Source: JAAOII01 sp965207945 (lineage in GTDB: Bacteria; Pseudomonadota; Gammaproteobacteria; CBDBNL01; JAAOII01). Taken from it: a stretch of 64,000 bases of DNA. This document shows, in pieces, positions 25,335 through 34,642 of this stretch. The translations under genes were made by a program, and so were the position numbers. Below the pieces are notes generated by a model. That model made no database searches, was not told where the DNA came from, and saw only the letters and a list, made by a program, of their open reading frames with translations. The stretch spans positions 1 to 64,000 of the forward strand of contig OZ242303.1 of the NCBI GenBank assembly GCA_965207945.1. Reading direction: 5' to 3'. Each line of letters opens with the position of its first letter. Position 1 is the first letter of the stretch.

Positions 25335-26450
25335 ATGAAATTATTTATAGGCCTAATGTCTGGCACCAGCTTGGATTCTATGGATGGTGTTTTGGTGGAT
25401 TTTGCCCCATCCCAACCCAAGGTTATAGCCGCTAGTTCCATCCCCTACCCTGCTAAATTGAAAGAGCGATTCGCCAGATTTAATCAGGACAATAAAGAAG
25501 AAAGTTTTTCGTTGATGGAGCTTGGACGGCTGGAACAGGAAGTTGCGGCTTTAGGGGCACAGGCAGTTAATGAGCTTTTGAGAGAGAGTGGCAAAAACTC
25601 CTCCGACATACAGGCAATTGGCTTTGCCGGTCAAACCATAGCCCACGACCCGACTGCCCGCTATACCATGCAGTGTGGTGACCCAAATATTCTTGCTGAG
25701 ATGACTCGCATCCCTGTGGTAGCAGATCTACGCAGAAGGGATATTGCTGCTGGCGGACAGGGAGCTCCTTTGGCTACAACTTTTCATCAACATTTATTTA
25801 GGAATGATAAAGAAGGACGTTGCATTGTTAATCTCGGCGGTATCGCCAATATAACCTTGTTGCAAGATAATAAGTTGGCTAGCGGTTTTGATACTGGTCC
25901 CGCTAATTGCTTGCTTGACGAGTGGGCAAGAAAGCATTTGCAGCAGGACTATGATGATAAAGGACAGTGGGCAGCTTCTGGTAGCGCCATTGATGATTTA
26001 CTGATTTTGTTTTTGGAAGATAGTTATTTTTCCAAAGCCCCACCCAAGACAACTGGCAGGGATTATTTTAATCTTAAGTGGATAGAGGGTTATCTCAATC
26101 GCTTAAACAAAGATTATGTCCCTCGTGATGTTCAGGCAACATTAGTAGACCTTAGTGCCTTATCAATTTCCTTAGCAATTCACCAAGGATTGAATTCTCC
26201 AGAAGAGGATGAAATAACCCTATATGTGGCAGGCGGTGGAGTTAGTAATGATTATTTGATGGAAAGAATTAAATATTTAGTTAAATTTCCTGTTCATCCG
26301 ATAGAGGATTTAGGGGTTAAGTCAAAGCAACTTGAAGCGATTTCTTTTGCTTGGTTGGCACGGATGAGAATGAACAACCTTGCTGGCAATGTCCCAAGTA
26401 TTACGGGAGCTGTGGGCGAGCGAGTATTAGGAGCAATATACCATCCCTAA
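25335..26450 (+). CDS. anmK: Anhydro-N-acetylmuramic acid kinase
   Basis: Phosphorylates and opens anhydroMurNAc released during cell-wall turnover, feeding it back to metabolism. FIGLMSGTSLDSMDGVLVD is the hallmark phosphate-binding start; GFAGQTIAHDP, NLGGIANITLL and GFDTGPANCLLDEW follow. From the ATG at 25335 the 371 residues match the family. A frame 36 bases longer exists but begins upstream of the -10 box. It pairs with the M23 peptidase before it and, functionally, with ampG at 41.3 kb. Confidence 0.97.
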   Translation: MKLFIGLMSGTSLDSMDGVLVDFAPSQPKVIAASSIPYPAKLKERFARFNQDNKEESFSLMELGRLEQEVAALGAQAVNELLRESGKNSSDIQAIGFAGQTIAHDPTARYTMQCGDPNILAEMTRIPVVADLRRRDIAAGGQGAPLATTFHQHLFRNDKEGRCIVNLGGIANITLLQDNKLASGFDTGPANCLLDEWARKHLQQDYDDKGQWAASGSAIDDLLILFLEDSYFSKAPPKTTGRDYFNLKWIEGYLNRLNKDYVPRDVQATLVDLSALSISLAIHQGLNSPEEDEITLYVAGGGVSNDYLMERIKYLVKFPVHPIEDLGVKSKQLEAISFAWLARMRMNNLAGNVPSITGAVGERVLGAIYHP

Positions 26451-26462
26451 ATTGTGGCGCTG

Positions 26463-27188
26463 ATGCTTCATGCGACTAATCACAGATTGCTCTACGGCTT
26501 ATTGCCGCTTGCTGCTACTACATATATCATAATGATTGATATTGTATTCGGCGGGATTTATCCCAGCTATTCGTATGTTAGCCAACACATCAGCGAACTT
26601 GCGGCAACCAATGCTCCCCACAGAGCATGGGTTTCTTATGCGGGTTTCTTACCTTTCAGTATAGGGATAGTTGTTTTCGCCCTTGCTTTTTTTGGCGGTA
26701 ATATGTTTAAAACAACTGCCATGACAAAGAGCGCTTTTCATCCTTTTATATCACGAACTAAGATAGTCGGTTATCTGTTTTTATTTGCTGGAGTTGGTCT
26801 TATCATCTTATCGTTTTTTTCATGCGATCCTGGTTGTCCAGTTCGTAATGTTTCACTTTCTGCCAATATTCATAATTGGAGCGCGATGCTATCATTTTTG
26901 TTTATTATCGTAGCGCAATTGTTACTTGGTTCTCTATGGTTTAACCAACAATATAAAAACTCTTACTACCTATGTTGTTTAATTTTAGGTTTATTGTCAG
27001 TCCCCCTCTATATTATGTTTAAGCTTACGTCGCCGTTATTTCTTATTGATGAACTAATGCCATATAAAGGGATAGCTCAACGCGCTTTGTCTTTGGATTA
27101 TCTTGTATGGTGGACGCTATCAGGATTTTATTTTCTACGTTCGGCGGGAGAAAAAATCCCTGCATCAGCTGTTAATAACATACAATAA
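26463..27188 (+). CDS. DUF998 family membrane protein
   Basis: About seven hydrophobic helices in 241 residues, with the DUF998 pattern: an early YPSYSYVSQHISELAATNAPHRAWVSYAGFLPF region and a later SANIHNWSAMLSFL. No biochemical function is known to me for the family. I use the ATG at 26463; a GTG nine bases upstream, four bases after the anmK stop, is also possible. It is probably co-transcribed with anmK and marC. Confidence 0.75.
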   Translation: MLHATNHRLLYGLLPLAATTYIIMIDIVFGGIYPSYSYVSQHISELAATNAPHRAWVSYAGFLPFSIGIVVFALAFFGGNMFKTTAMTKSAFHPFISRTKIVGYLFLFAGVGLIILSFFSCDPGCPVRNVSLSANIHNWSAMLSFLFIIVAQLLLGSLWFNQQYKNSYYLCCLILGLLSVPLYIMFKLTSPLFLIDELMPYKGIAQRALSLDYLVWWTLSGFYFLRSAGEKIPASAVNNIQ

Positions 27189-27193
27189 AGTTT

Positions 27194-27823
27194 ATGTTTG
27201 AGTTAGCAATAATTGCCTTTACGACTTTGTTTGTCACGGTTGGTCCGATTGATATTGCGCCTATCTTTGCGGTACTTACTAAAAGCCATAATGCCGCAGA
27301 AAAACGGCATATAGCAATTAAAGGTACTTTCATAGCGACAATAATTCTACTGGTATTTGCGCTTCTCGGCGATTTTATGCTTAGTTATACTGGAATATCT
27401 CTGGCTGCTCTGCAGGTGGCGGGTGGCATATTATTGTTATTGATAAGTATAGACATGGTTTTTGTGCGAGAGTCGGGCGGCGTTAGCGCCACTGATGATG
27501 AGAAAAAGGAAGCGAAACATAAGGAAGATATTTCGGTTTTCCCTCTGGCAACTCCGCTTATTGCTGGGGCGGGTTCAATGAGCGCCTTGATTTTACTTAT
27601 GGGCAATGCAGCAGGTAACGTATATGAACAACTTATAATTATTGGCGCGTTATTGGCGGTTATGTTAATTGCTTTATTCTCGCTAATTGTGGCGGGGACA
27701 TTGCACAAAATACTTGGAGTAACTGGTATGAACGTGCTAACCAGAATCTTTGGAGTTATTCTAGCCGGGCTATCAATTCAATTCATATTTGATGGCATAG
27801 CTGGCAGCGGCTTGCTGAACTAA
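27194..27823 (+). CDS. MarC family integral membrane protein
   Basis: A 209-residue, six-helix membrane protein of the MarC/UPF0056 family, whose transport role is unproven. VGPIDIAPIFAVLT in helix 1 and PLATPLIAGAGSMSALILL in helix 4 are the two related half-repeats with conserved Pro and Gly. A charged loop (about 95-115) separates them. It follows the DUF998 gene by five bases. A REP-like element lies just downstream. Confidence 0.88.
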   Translation: MFELAIIAFTTLFVTVGPIDIAPIFAVLTKSHNAAEKRHIAIKGTFIATIILLVFALLGDFMLSYTGISLAALQVAGGILLLLISIDMVFVRESGGVSATDDEKKEAKHKEDISVFPLATPLIAGAGSMSALILLMGNAAGNVYEQLIIIGALLAVMLIALFSLIVAGTLHKILGVTGMNVLTRIFGVILAGLSIQFIFDGIAGSGLLN

Positions 27824-27835
27824 CATTGCAGGCCT

Positions 27836-27896
27836 GTAGGGGCGGAGCAAGGGGGGATAAATATAGGAACCGCCCGCAAGATGCCTAACTCTTGCG
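27836..27896. repeat. REP-like element, copy 2 (interrupted)
   Basis: The core GTAGGGGCGGAGC (27836-27848) matches copy 1, as does the tail with CCGCCCGCAA and CTTGCGA. About 20 bases of unrelated sequence separate the two arms, which weakens the hairpin seen at 11229-11249. Confidence 0.7.
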
Positions 27897-28013
27897 ATGC
27901 ACCATCGGTATGCTCGCGACGCATTTTATGGTAAAATATTTATTATTATTAATTTATATAAAACAGATATAAACTTCAACTATAACTTTAATACGAACGC
28001 AGCAGGAAACACA

Positions 28014-28826
28014 ATGAGAAACAAATTGAGAAACACATTCACCAAACCATTCAAACAACTCCATATTACTCATTTATTATTTTTAGCAGTTGCTATTGCT
28101 GTCCCTAATATATCTGTTGCGGCAACAAAAACCAAGGAGGGTGCCAAAGGAACTGAAGTCACCTATTACAGCCAAGACAATAAAGGAGTTAAAGGTTATT
28201 TAGCGGTACCCGAAGGACGTGGCAAAAAACCAGCCATTATTCTTATTCATGAGTGGTGGGGGTTGAACGATGAAATTCGTGATAAAGCGAGGCAATATGC
28301 CAAAGATGGTTATGTTGCTTTAGCGGTTGACTTATATAATGGCGAAAGCACTACAAAACCTCAAGACGCGCGCCGCCTTGCTGGCGGCGTTGGAAAGAAT
28401 AAAGAAGATGCCTTTGACAATTTACGCGCCGCGTTGGCGTATCTCAAGAAACATAAAAATGTTGATAAAAAACGTTTGGCATCTGTAGGATGGTGTTTTG
28501 GTGGCGGCTGGTCATATCAAGTGGCAAAAAATGATTTAGGGACTCGTGCTTCAGTTATTTATTATGGTAGATTTAATCCAGCAGATGATTTATCACAGAT
28601 GCGTGCCAAAATATTAGGGCATTTTGCCGAGAAAGACCGTGGAATTAAGGTAGATGATGTGCGCCAGTTTCAAGCAAGCTTGAAGACGCAATCTGGAGAC
28701 CATGAGATATTTATTTATCCTAACACAGGGCATGGTTTCACCAACCCTAATAGTGCGGTGTATGATGCAGCCGCAACATCTCAGGCTTATGATAGAACTT
28801 TGGAATTTCTCAAGAAGCATCTATAG
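28014..28826 (+). CDS. Secreted dienelactone hydrolase family protein
   Basis: An alpha/beta hydrolase of the dienelactone hydrolase family with a Cys nucleophile. GWCFGGGW holds Cys161, and the His is in GHGFTNP near the end; EWWGLNDEIRDKARQYA is a family motif. Unlike cytosolic dienelactone hydrolases it has a signal peptide of about 39 residues ending near SVAA, so it acts in the periplasm. I use the ATG at 28014, which has AGCAGG a few bases upstream; a 39-codon N-terminal extension is open but implausible. No aromatic-degradation genes are nearby, so the substrate is unknown. Confidence 0.85.
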   Translation: MRNKLRNTFTKPFKQLHITHLLFLAVAIAVPNISVAATKTKEGAKGTEVTYYSQDNKGVKGYLAVPEGRGKKPAIILIHEWWGLNDEIRDKARQYAKDGYVALAVDLYNGESTTKPQDARRLAGGVGKNKEDAFDNLRAALAYLKKHKNVDKKRLASVGWCFGGGWSYQVAKNDLGTRASVIYYGRFNPADDLSQMRAKILGHFAEKDRGIKVDDVRQFQASLKTQSGDHEIFIYPNTGHGFTNPNSAVYDAAATSQAYDRTLEFLKKHL

Positions 28827-28886
28827 AAACACACATAATTATGGTTGTATTTTTGTTATATGTTCTTAAATACTCAATTAATGGTT

Positions 28887-28892
28887 TATAAT
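28887..28892 (+). promoter_or_regulatory. -10 box of ctpA
   Basis: TATAAT, 41 bases before the ctpA ATG, so this gene has an ordinary short leader. No strong Shine-Dalgarno sequence is seen in it. Confidence 0.45.
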
Positions 28893-28933
28893 GTTTAACC
28901 TAACTAAGCAAATACGTAGACCAGCAAATTATT

Positions 28934-30253
28934 ATGCATACTGAAAAAAAACCTTTCTTAAACACATCTAATTTATTTAGATATTCACGCAGCCTTATAT
29001 TGGCATTTGCCCTTAGCTTTGTAATTCTATTGCCTTCCAATGCGGCTCGTAAGTCCGAGCTTCCTTTGGAAGAAATCAAAGAATTTGCGCGGGCGCTGGA
29101 AATAATCCAGCAGAACTATGTTGATGAGACGGAGGATACAGAGCTTATCCGCGACGCTATTCGCGGTATGTTGCGAGACCTTGACCCTTATTCGGTATAT
29201 TTGGATAAACGGCAGAAGAATGAACTCAGAATTAAAACTCAGGGGCGGTTTGGCGGTTTGGGGATTCAAGTTGCTTATGAAAAAAATGCCGTGAAAGTTA
29301 TATCGCCAATTGACGACACTCCCGCATCCCGCGCTGGCATACAGGCACTGGATAGAATTATCACAATAGATAAACAGCCCACTGCGGGTTTGGATCTTGA
29401 ACAAGCGGTTAATGTGATGCGTGGCAAGCCAGGCAGCACTGTTGTTTTAGAAATACAGCGTGAAGGCGAGTCAAAGCTCCTCACTTTTAAGCTAAAACGC
29501 GAGATAATCAAACTAAAGAGCGTAACCTTGAAGCCAATTAAAGATGGCTATGTTTATGCCCGCATAAGTGGTTTTCAGGATAACACTGCATCAGATTTTG
29601 TCCGTTTGATTAAATCAGAAAGTAAAAAGAAAGGATTGAATGGAGTTATTTTGGATTTGCGTAATAATCCTGGTGGCTTGTTGACTGCTGCTATTGGTGT
29701 ATCAGATATGTTTATCACTGAGGGTCGTATAGTTTCTACTGAAGGAAGAGTTAAAAATTCCGAGTTTGTCGCCAACGCCAATGGCAATGATATAACAGAA
29801 GGCGCTTCGCTTTTGGTATTGATAAATGGCGGTTCGGCATCCGCTTCTGAGATAGTTGCTGGCGCCTTGCAGGACCATGAGCGAGCTATTATAGTGGGCA
29901 CCAAAAGTTTTGGTAAAGGAACAGTGCAAAGTGTTATTGATTTAGGACCAAGTGCTTCAATCAAATTAACAACTGCTCGTTATCTTACTCCTAATGGCAG
30001 GTTCATTCATGAAAAGGGCATAGAGCCAGATATTGTTGTGGAGAGACCCAAGCCAATTATCACCGAAAAAGAAGGTGAAGAAGAACCCAAAGTTGAATTT
30101 ATTAAGGTCCCTGATGCAGAGCTTGACAAAGCCAGCGTCAGTAAGGGTGCTAAGGCATTATTTCAAAATGACCCGCAACTATGGGCTGCTTATGGCTTGT
30201 TGCAACAGCTTTCATCGGTGGGCAGTGTCCCCGCTATGAAAAAGGGAACCTAA
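28934..30253 (+). CDS. ctpA: C-terminal processing protease (S41 family)
   Basis: Periplasmic serine protease with a Ser-Lys dyad. A signal peptide (about 1-37) is followed by an N-terminal helical part, a PDZ domain with GRFGGLGIQVAYEKNAVKV and the core with LDLRNNPGGLL. The catalytic Ser is in GGSASASE at about 303, and the Lys in SFGKGTVQ at about 328. In related bacteria CtpA trims envelope hydrolases and lipoproteins. The M23 peptidase upstream could be a client, but that is inference. The 439-residue length is normal. Confidence 0.95.
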   Translation: MHTEKKPFLNTSNLFRYSRSLILAFALSFVILLPSNAARKSELPLEEIKEFARALEIIQQNYVDETEDTELIRDAIRGMLRDLDPYSVYLDKRQKNELRIKTQGRFGGLGIQVAYEKNAVKVISPIDDTPASRAGIQALDRIITIDKQPTAGLDLEQAVNVMRGKPGSTVVLEIQREGESKLLTFKLKREIIKLKSVTLKPIKDGYVYARISGFQDNTASDFVRLIKSESKKKGLNGVILDLRNNPGGLLTAAIGVSDMFITEGRIVSTEGRVKNSEFVANANGNDITEGASLLVLINGGSASASEIVAGALQDHERAIIVGTKSFGKGTVQSVIDLGPSASIKLTTARYLTPNGRFIHEKGIEPDIVVERPKPIITEKEGEEEPKVEFIKVPDAELDKASVSKGAKALFQNDPQLWAAYGLLQQLSSVGSVPAMKKGT

Positions 30254-30347
30254 TAGCTGGGACCTATACGAGCTTGGTGGGAAAACAATTTGCTTGTGTA
30301 GCGTCAGTTACTACTGGGTTTTCTAACTGAGTTTTGTAGTTAATAAC

Positions 30348-33116
30348 ATGGATAAACATACAAAACATAATACCAATGCTGAGCACAGCGAAATGAATAA
30401 AAGCGCTAGCAAAATTTATAAAAGTGCTGCGGAGATCAGGCGTCTATTTATAGATTACTTTACCCAGAAAGACCATACACACGTCCCCAGTGCCTCCTTG
30501 GTGCCAGCAGGGGATCCAACTTTACTTTTTACCAATTCTGGCATGGTACCATTTAAGGATGTCTTCCTTGGCAAAGAACAACGTCCTTACAAACGCGCGG
30601 TAACTGCACAAAGATGCGTGCGTGCTGGGGGCAAGCACAATGATTTAGAAAATGTTGGCTACACGGCGCGCCATCATACATTTTTTGAAATGATGGGCAA
30701 CTTTAGTTTTGGAGATTATTTCAAACAGGAGGCAATATCCTTTGCGTGGGAATTTGTAACCGAAAAAATTGGACTCGCTCCCGATAAAATATGGATAACA
30801 GTTCATCACACAGATGACGAAGCCGCCAAGATATGGCATGAAGATATAGGCATCCCCCAAGAACGGATTATTGCGTTAGACGAAGATAATTTCTGGCAGA
30901 TGGGTGACACAGGACCATGCGGTCCTTGCTCTGAAATATTCTATGACCACGGACCTTCTGTTGAAGGTGACCTGCCAGGCGGACCTAACGAGGGCGACAG
31001 GTATATAGAAATATGGAATCTGGTGTTCATGCAATTTAATCGTGACATTGATGGCAATATGAATCCATTGCCTCGCCCCTCAGTGGATACTGGCATGGGG
31101 CTGGAAAGAATGGCAGCAGTGCTGCAAGGCGTTCATAATAATTATGATACTGACCTTTTTGCCCCTTTATTAAATCTAACCAGTGAGTTATGTCGTAGCA
31201 AACCCGATATAGCATCGCAACGAATTATTGCCGACCATATTAGATCCAGCGCCTTTTTAATTGCAGATGGAGTTAACCCTGCTAACGAAGGACGCGGTTA
31301 TGTGTTGCGGCGCATAATTAGGCGGGCTCTGCGCCACGGCAATAAGCTTAATATTGAGAGTCCTTTCTTTTATAAATTGGTAGCTCCTTTGGTGGCTGAG
31401 ATGTCTGAAGCGCATCCTCTTATTGGCGAAAAACAGAAAGAGGTTGTAGCGATTCTACGCGATGAGGAAGATAAATTTAATCAAACCCTGGAGAAAGGGT
31501 TGGCATTATTACGCAAACAAACTGCCAAGATAAGTGGTGGTGTTTCGGGAGGTATGTTAGATGGAGCAACTACATTTAAGCTTTACGATACTTATGGCTT
31601 TCCACCAGATTTAACCGAGGATATTGGTAGAGAGCAGGGATTCAAAGTTGATTGGGATGGCTTCAATCAATGCATGGAAGAACAGAAAAAAAGATCGCGC
31701 GCCTATAGTATGTTTCATAAGCAAGATTATTCATTGCCAAAGGAGATAGCGCCAACCAACTTTACTGGCTATGATGATGAGTCCACTGAAGCGCAAATAA
31801 TGTGTTTGCTGAACGAGGTAGGCAAGTCAGTTACTAAGTTACAACAAGGCGAAGAAGGGCTGGTAGTTTTGGATAAGTCCCCTTTTTATGCGGAGAGCGG
31901 AGGACAGATAGGCGATAAAGGCAGGATTGTTAATGAAGGTGGAATTTTTGTGGTGGAGGATACCCAGAAACAAGATGGAGTATTTCTACATTTTGGACGC
32001 ATGGAAGAAGGAATGTTTCAAATAGGGGACGACAAAGATACCGCAGCCAAGGAGGCATCTAAGGGGAAAAATAAAGTAACAGCGCAAATTGATGCATCAA
32101 GGAGGATACAAATTAAATGTCATCATACGGCAGCTCATCTGTTGCATGCCGCGCTGCATGAAGTATTAGGCAAGGGTGCTCAACAACGCGGGTCACGCGT
32201 GGCAAACAATTATCTGCGTTTGGATTTTGCCCATAACCATGCAATGAGCGAAGAAGAACTTACTCAAGTAGAGGATTTAGTGAACACTAATATCCGCGCC
32301 TCCAAGAATATCGTTGTCTCCCAGCAGTCATTGCAGCAAGCAAAGCAGGAAGGTGCTATGGCATTGTTTGGCGAAAAATATGGCGATGTTGTTCGGGTGG
32401 TAGATATACCGGATGCTTCCAAAGAATTGTGTGGCGGCACCCATGTGGAGAATTGCCGCGAGATAGGGGAGTTTATTATTCGCAATGAAAGTTCAATAGC
32501 CACTGGCATTCGTCGCATTGAGGCGTTGGCAGCTGAATCGGCGCGGCAGTCGCAACGTAATGAGCGCAAAGCGCTTAGCAAAATAAAGAGTATTGTTAGT
32601 GTTAAAGATGAGAACCAATTGCCCAGCAAAATACTTGACTTAGTAGAACGTTTAGATAAGAGCGAGAAAGAAGTCCAACGTCTGACAGCCGCTAAGCAGT
32701 TGGAGGATGCTTTGGATAAAGTAAATGATGAACTTGCTGATATTCCTAAGCCAGGCGGAGTTCCTTTATTATTGCTCACAGTTGAGGAAGTCCACTCAAG
32801 CGTGTTGAACCAGCTGGCAGATAGAATACTTACTAAGATTAATAGTGGGGTGCTTGTGTTGGCTAATCGTCAAAGTGCTTCTAATGCAGATGGGCAAAAG
32901 GAAAGTCCGCAAGGTAAAGTTGCTCTACTAATTACGTCCAGTAAGGATGTTGCAGATAAGTGTCCAGCTAACGAACTCATGCGCCACATAATTTCTCAAT
33001 TGGAGGGAAGTGGCGGCGGCAATGCGGTTAGGGCTCAAGGAGGTGGCGTTGATTCATCCGAGCTATCGCAGGTATTGAATTCTGCCGTTAAGTGGATAGA
33101 AGAGAGAGCCAACTAA
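30348..33116 (+). CDS. alaS: Alanyl-tRNA synthetase
   Basis: Charges tRNA-Ala and edits mischarged Ser/Gly. It is a class II synthetase of 922 residues. Aminoacylation motifs include FTNSGMVPFKDVFLG, RCVRAGGKHNDLENVG and RHHTFFEMMGNFSFG. The editing domain has HHTAAHLLHAAL and CGGTHVENCREIG, and a C-Ala domain ends the protein. The usual N-terminal region (AAEIRRLFIDYF) begins only at residue 27, so the true start may be the ATG at 30393 rather than 30348. No recX/recA neighbours. Confidence 0.97.
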   Translation: MDKHTKHNTNAEHSEMNKSASKIYKSAAEIRRLFIDYFTQKDHTHVPSASLVPAGDPTLLFTNSGMVPFKDVFLGKEQRPYKRAVTAQRCVRAGGKHNDLENVGYTARHHTFFEMMGNFSFGDYFKQEAISFAWEFVTEKIGLAPDKIWITVHHTDDEAAKIWHEDIGIPQERIIALDEDNFWQMGDTGPCGPCSEIFYDHGPSVEGDLPGGPNEGDRYIEIWNLVFMQFNRDIDGNMNPLPRPSVDTGMGLERMAAVLQGVHNNYDTDLFAPLLNLTSELCRSKPDIASQRIIADHIRSSAFLIADGVNPANEGRGYVLRRIIRRALRHGNKLNIESPFFYKLVAPLVAEMSEAHPLIGEKQKEVVAILRDEEDKFNQTLEKGLALLRKQTAKISGGVSGGMLDGATTFKLYDTYGFPPDLTEDIGREQGFKVDWDGFNQCMEEQKKRSRAYSMFHKQDYSLPKEIAPTNFTGYDDESTEAQIMCLLNEVGKSVTKLQQGEEGLVVLDKSPFYAESGGQIGDKGRIVNEGGIFVVEDTQKQDGVFLHFGRMEEGMFQIGDDKDTAAKEASKGKNKVTAQIDASRRIQIKCHHTAAHLLHAALHEVLGKGAQQRGSRVANNYLRLDFAHNHAMSEEELTQVEDLVNTNIRASKNIVVSQQSLQQAKQEGAMALFGEKYGDVVRVVDIPDASKELCGGTHVENCREIGEFIIRNESSIATGIRRIEALAAESARQSQRNERKALSKIKSIVSVKDENQLPSKILDLVERLDKSEKEVQRLTAAKQLEDALDKVNDELADIPKPGGVPLLLLTVEEVHSSVLNQLADRILTKINSGVLVLANRQSASNADGQKESPQGKVALLITSSKDVADKCPANELMRHIISQLEGSGGGNAVRAQGGGVDSSELSQVLNSAVKWIEERAN

Positions 33117-33126
33117 AAAATAAAGG

Positions 33127-33132
33127 TATAAT
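33127..33132 (+). promoter_or_regulatory. -10 box of the rhodanese gene (leaderless geometry)
   Basis: TATAAT with seven bases to the ATG at 33140, just after the alaS stop. Confidence 0.55.
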
Positions 33133-33139
33133 AATTTTT

Positions 33140-33559
33140 ATGAATATTAAAGTCCAAGAGATGGTAGACAAAGCGCGCAGTGAGATAGAGTGCCTATCTA
33201 TTGAAGATGCCTTACTATTACATAAAGAAGAGGAACCAGTTTTTGTAGATGTGCGCGACCCGCGTGAATTATGGCGCGAAGGCAAGATAGCCAATGCAAT
33301 TCATGCACCGCGTGGCATGTTAGAGTTTTGGATTGACCCAAACAGTCCTTATCACAAGGAAATATTTGCTGAGCCGCGCAAGTTTGTTTTTTACTGCGCT
33401 ATAGGTTGGCGCTCGGCTTTGGCAGCTAATACTGCACAGCAGATGGGGTTAAATGTATCACATATTGAAGGGGGCTTTAATGCATGGAAGGAGAAGCAAG
33501 GAGCCGTTGAACCAGTTGCCCAACCTACTCCTGCTAAGAATGAAACTACTAACGACTAA
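33140..33559 (+). CDS. Rhodanese-like sulfurtransferase
   Basis: A single rhodanese domain of 139 residues without a signal peptide. FVDVRDPRELWREGKIANAIHAPRGMLEFW and FYCAIGWRSALAA contain the active-site Cys in the loop CAIGWRS. The C-terminal tail is Pro/Ala/Thr-rich. I start at the ATG at 33140, seven bases after a TATAAT; a longer frame runs back into alaS. It precedes a TVP38 membrane protein and a flavin disulfide reductase, which hints at a shared sulfur or thiol task. Confidence 0.9.
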   Translation: MNIKVQEMVDKARSEIECLSIEDALLLHKEEEPVFVDVRDPRELWREGKIANAIHAPRGMLEFWIDPNSPYHKEIFAEPRKFVFYCAIGWRSALAANTAQQMGLNVSHIEGGFNAWKEKQGAVEPVAQPTPAKNETTND

Positions 33560-33616
33560 ATTGAAAAGATTAGAAATTTTCCACTCAGTCATCAACCATC
33601 AAAGAGGTAACTTATA

Positions 33617-34531
33617 ATGGCAAACCATTCCACAAGTACAAGTAAAAGTGACAAAGAGAGAAAAAGTATATTGCGTTTCTTACCTTTATTAGTCCTGATA
33701 ACAGGCGCGTTAATTTTTGTCTATTTTGATGGAGCATCTTATATAAGTTTAGACGTCCTAAAACAACAGCGAGAAAATCTTACTGCATTAGTAGATAGGT
33801 TAGGACTCGTCGCTCCCTTTATGTATGGGGCACTATATGCGGTTGTAGTCGCATTCTCACTGCCGTTAGGCGCGGTCATGACCATAACTGCAGGGTTTTT
33901 ATTTGGTGTGGTTGTCGGAACCATAACAGTAGTAGTGGGTGCTACAATTGGCGCCACTGCAATATTTTTGGCAATTCAGATGGGGCTTGGTAAATCCCTT
34001 GCCAGTAAAAGCGAGGGGTGGGTTGCAAAGATGAAAGACGGCTTTAACCGCAATGCCTTTAGCTATTTGTTGGCATTAAGATTAATCCCTGTGTTCCCCT
34101 TTGCTCTGGTGAACATAGTGCCCGCTTTGTTAGGTGTTTCATTGTCAGTATATTTCCTTGCGACTTTACTCGGCATAATTCCTGGCTCTTTTGTGTATAT
34201 TTTATTAGGCGATGGCTTGGGCGCAATTTTTGATGCGGGAGGCACCCCCAATCTTAGCATTATTTTTGAGCCGCGTGTCATTCTACCTATCTTGGCTTTG
34301 GCTGCATTGGTATTATTGCAAGTAGGCTATCGCTATGTTCAGGATAAAATAAAATCCAAGGAAAGTAAGGAAACCCTAAAGAAAACCAAAAAGACAACTA
34401 AGTCGGTTGCTGCAGCATCAAGTCCAGGTGCAACAAAGAAGACCGCTGCTAAGAAAGCTGCAAAGAAAAGCCCTGGGAAAAAACCAGCACGCAAGTCATC
34501 AAGCACTAAATCATCTAAGCCATCCAAATAA
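33617..34531 (+). CDS. TVP38/TMEM64 (DedA-like) membrane protein with histone-H1-like tail
   Basis: The 304 residues include about six membrane helices with the VTT-domain core: FSLPLGAVMTITAGFLFG and LLALRLIPVFPFALVN, ending in PGSFVYILLGDG. This fold is linked to lipid scrambling or transport. The last 60 or so residues after helix six form a Lys/Ala/Ser/Pro tail with KKTAAKKAAKK and KPARKSS, closely resembling histone H1-like bacterial proteins. If the helices are placed as usual, the tail faces the cytosol and could bind nucleic acid or acidic lipids. AGAGG lies a few bases upstream of the ATG. The flavoprotein gene follows. Confidence 0.85.
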   Translation: MANHSTSTSKSDKERKSILRFLPLLVLITGALIFVYFDGASYISLDVLKQQRENLTALVDRLGLVAPFMYGALYAVVVAFSLPLGAVMTITAGFLFGVVVGTITVVVGATIGATAIFLAIQMGLGKSLASKSEGWVAKMKDGFNRNAFSYLLALRLIPVFPFALVNIVPALLGVSLSVYFLATLLGIIPGSFVYILLGDGLGAIFDAGGTPNLSIIFEPRVILPILALAALVLLQVGYRYVQDKIKSKESKETLKKTKKTTKSVAAASSPGATKKTAAKKAAKKSPGKKPARKSSSTKSSKPSK

Positions 34532-34642
34532 TCCCAGTCACCCCAATTATCCCAACTATATAAGCCCTCTAAATAACCCGACCATGAAAAAGCTTTATCC
34601 ATTAGCGAATATAGAGAAAGATAAATCTCTATCCAGAATTTA

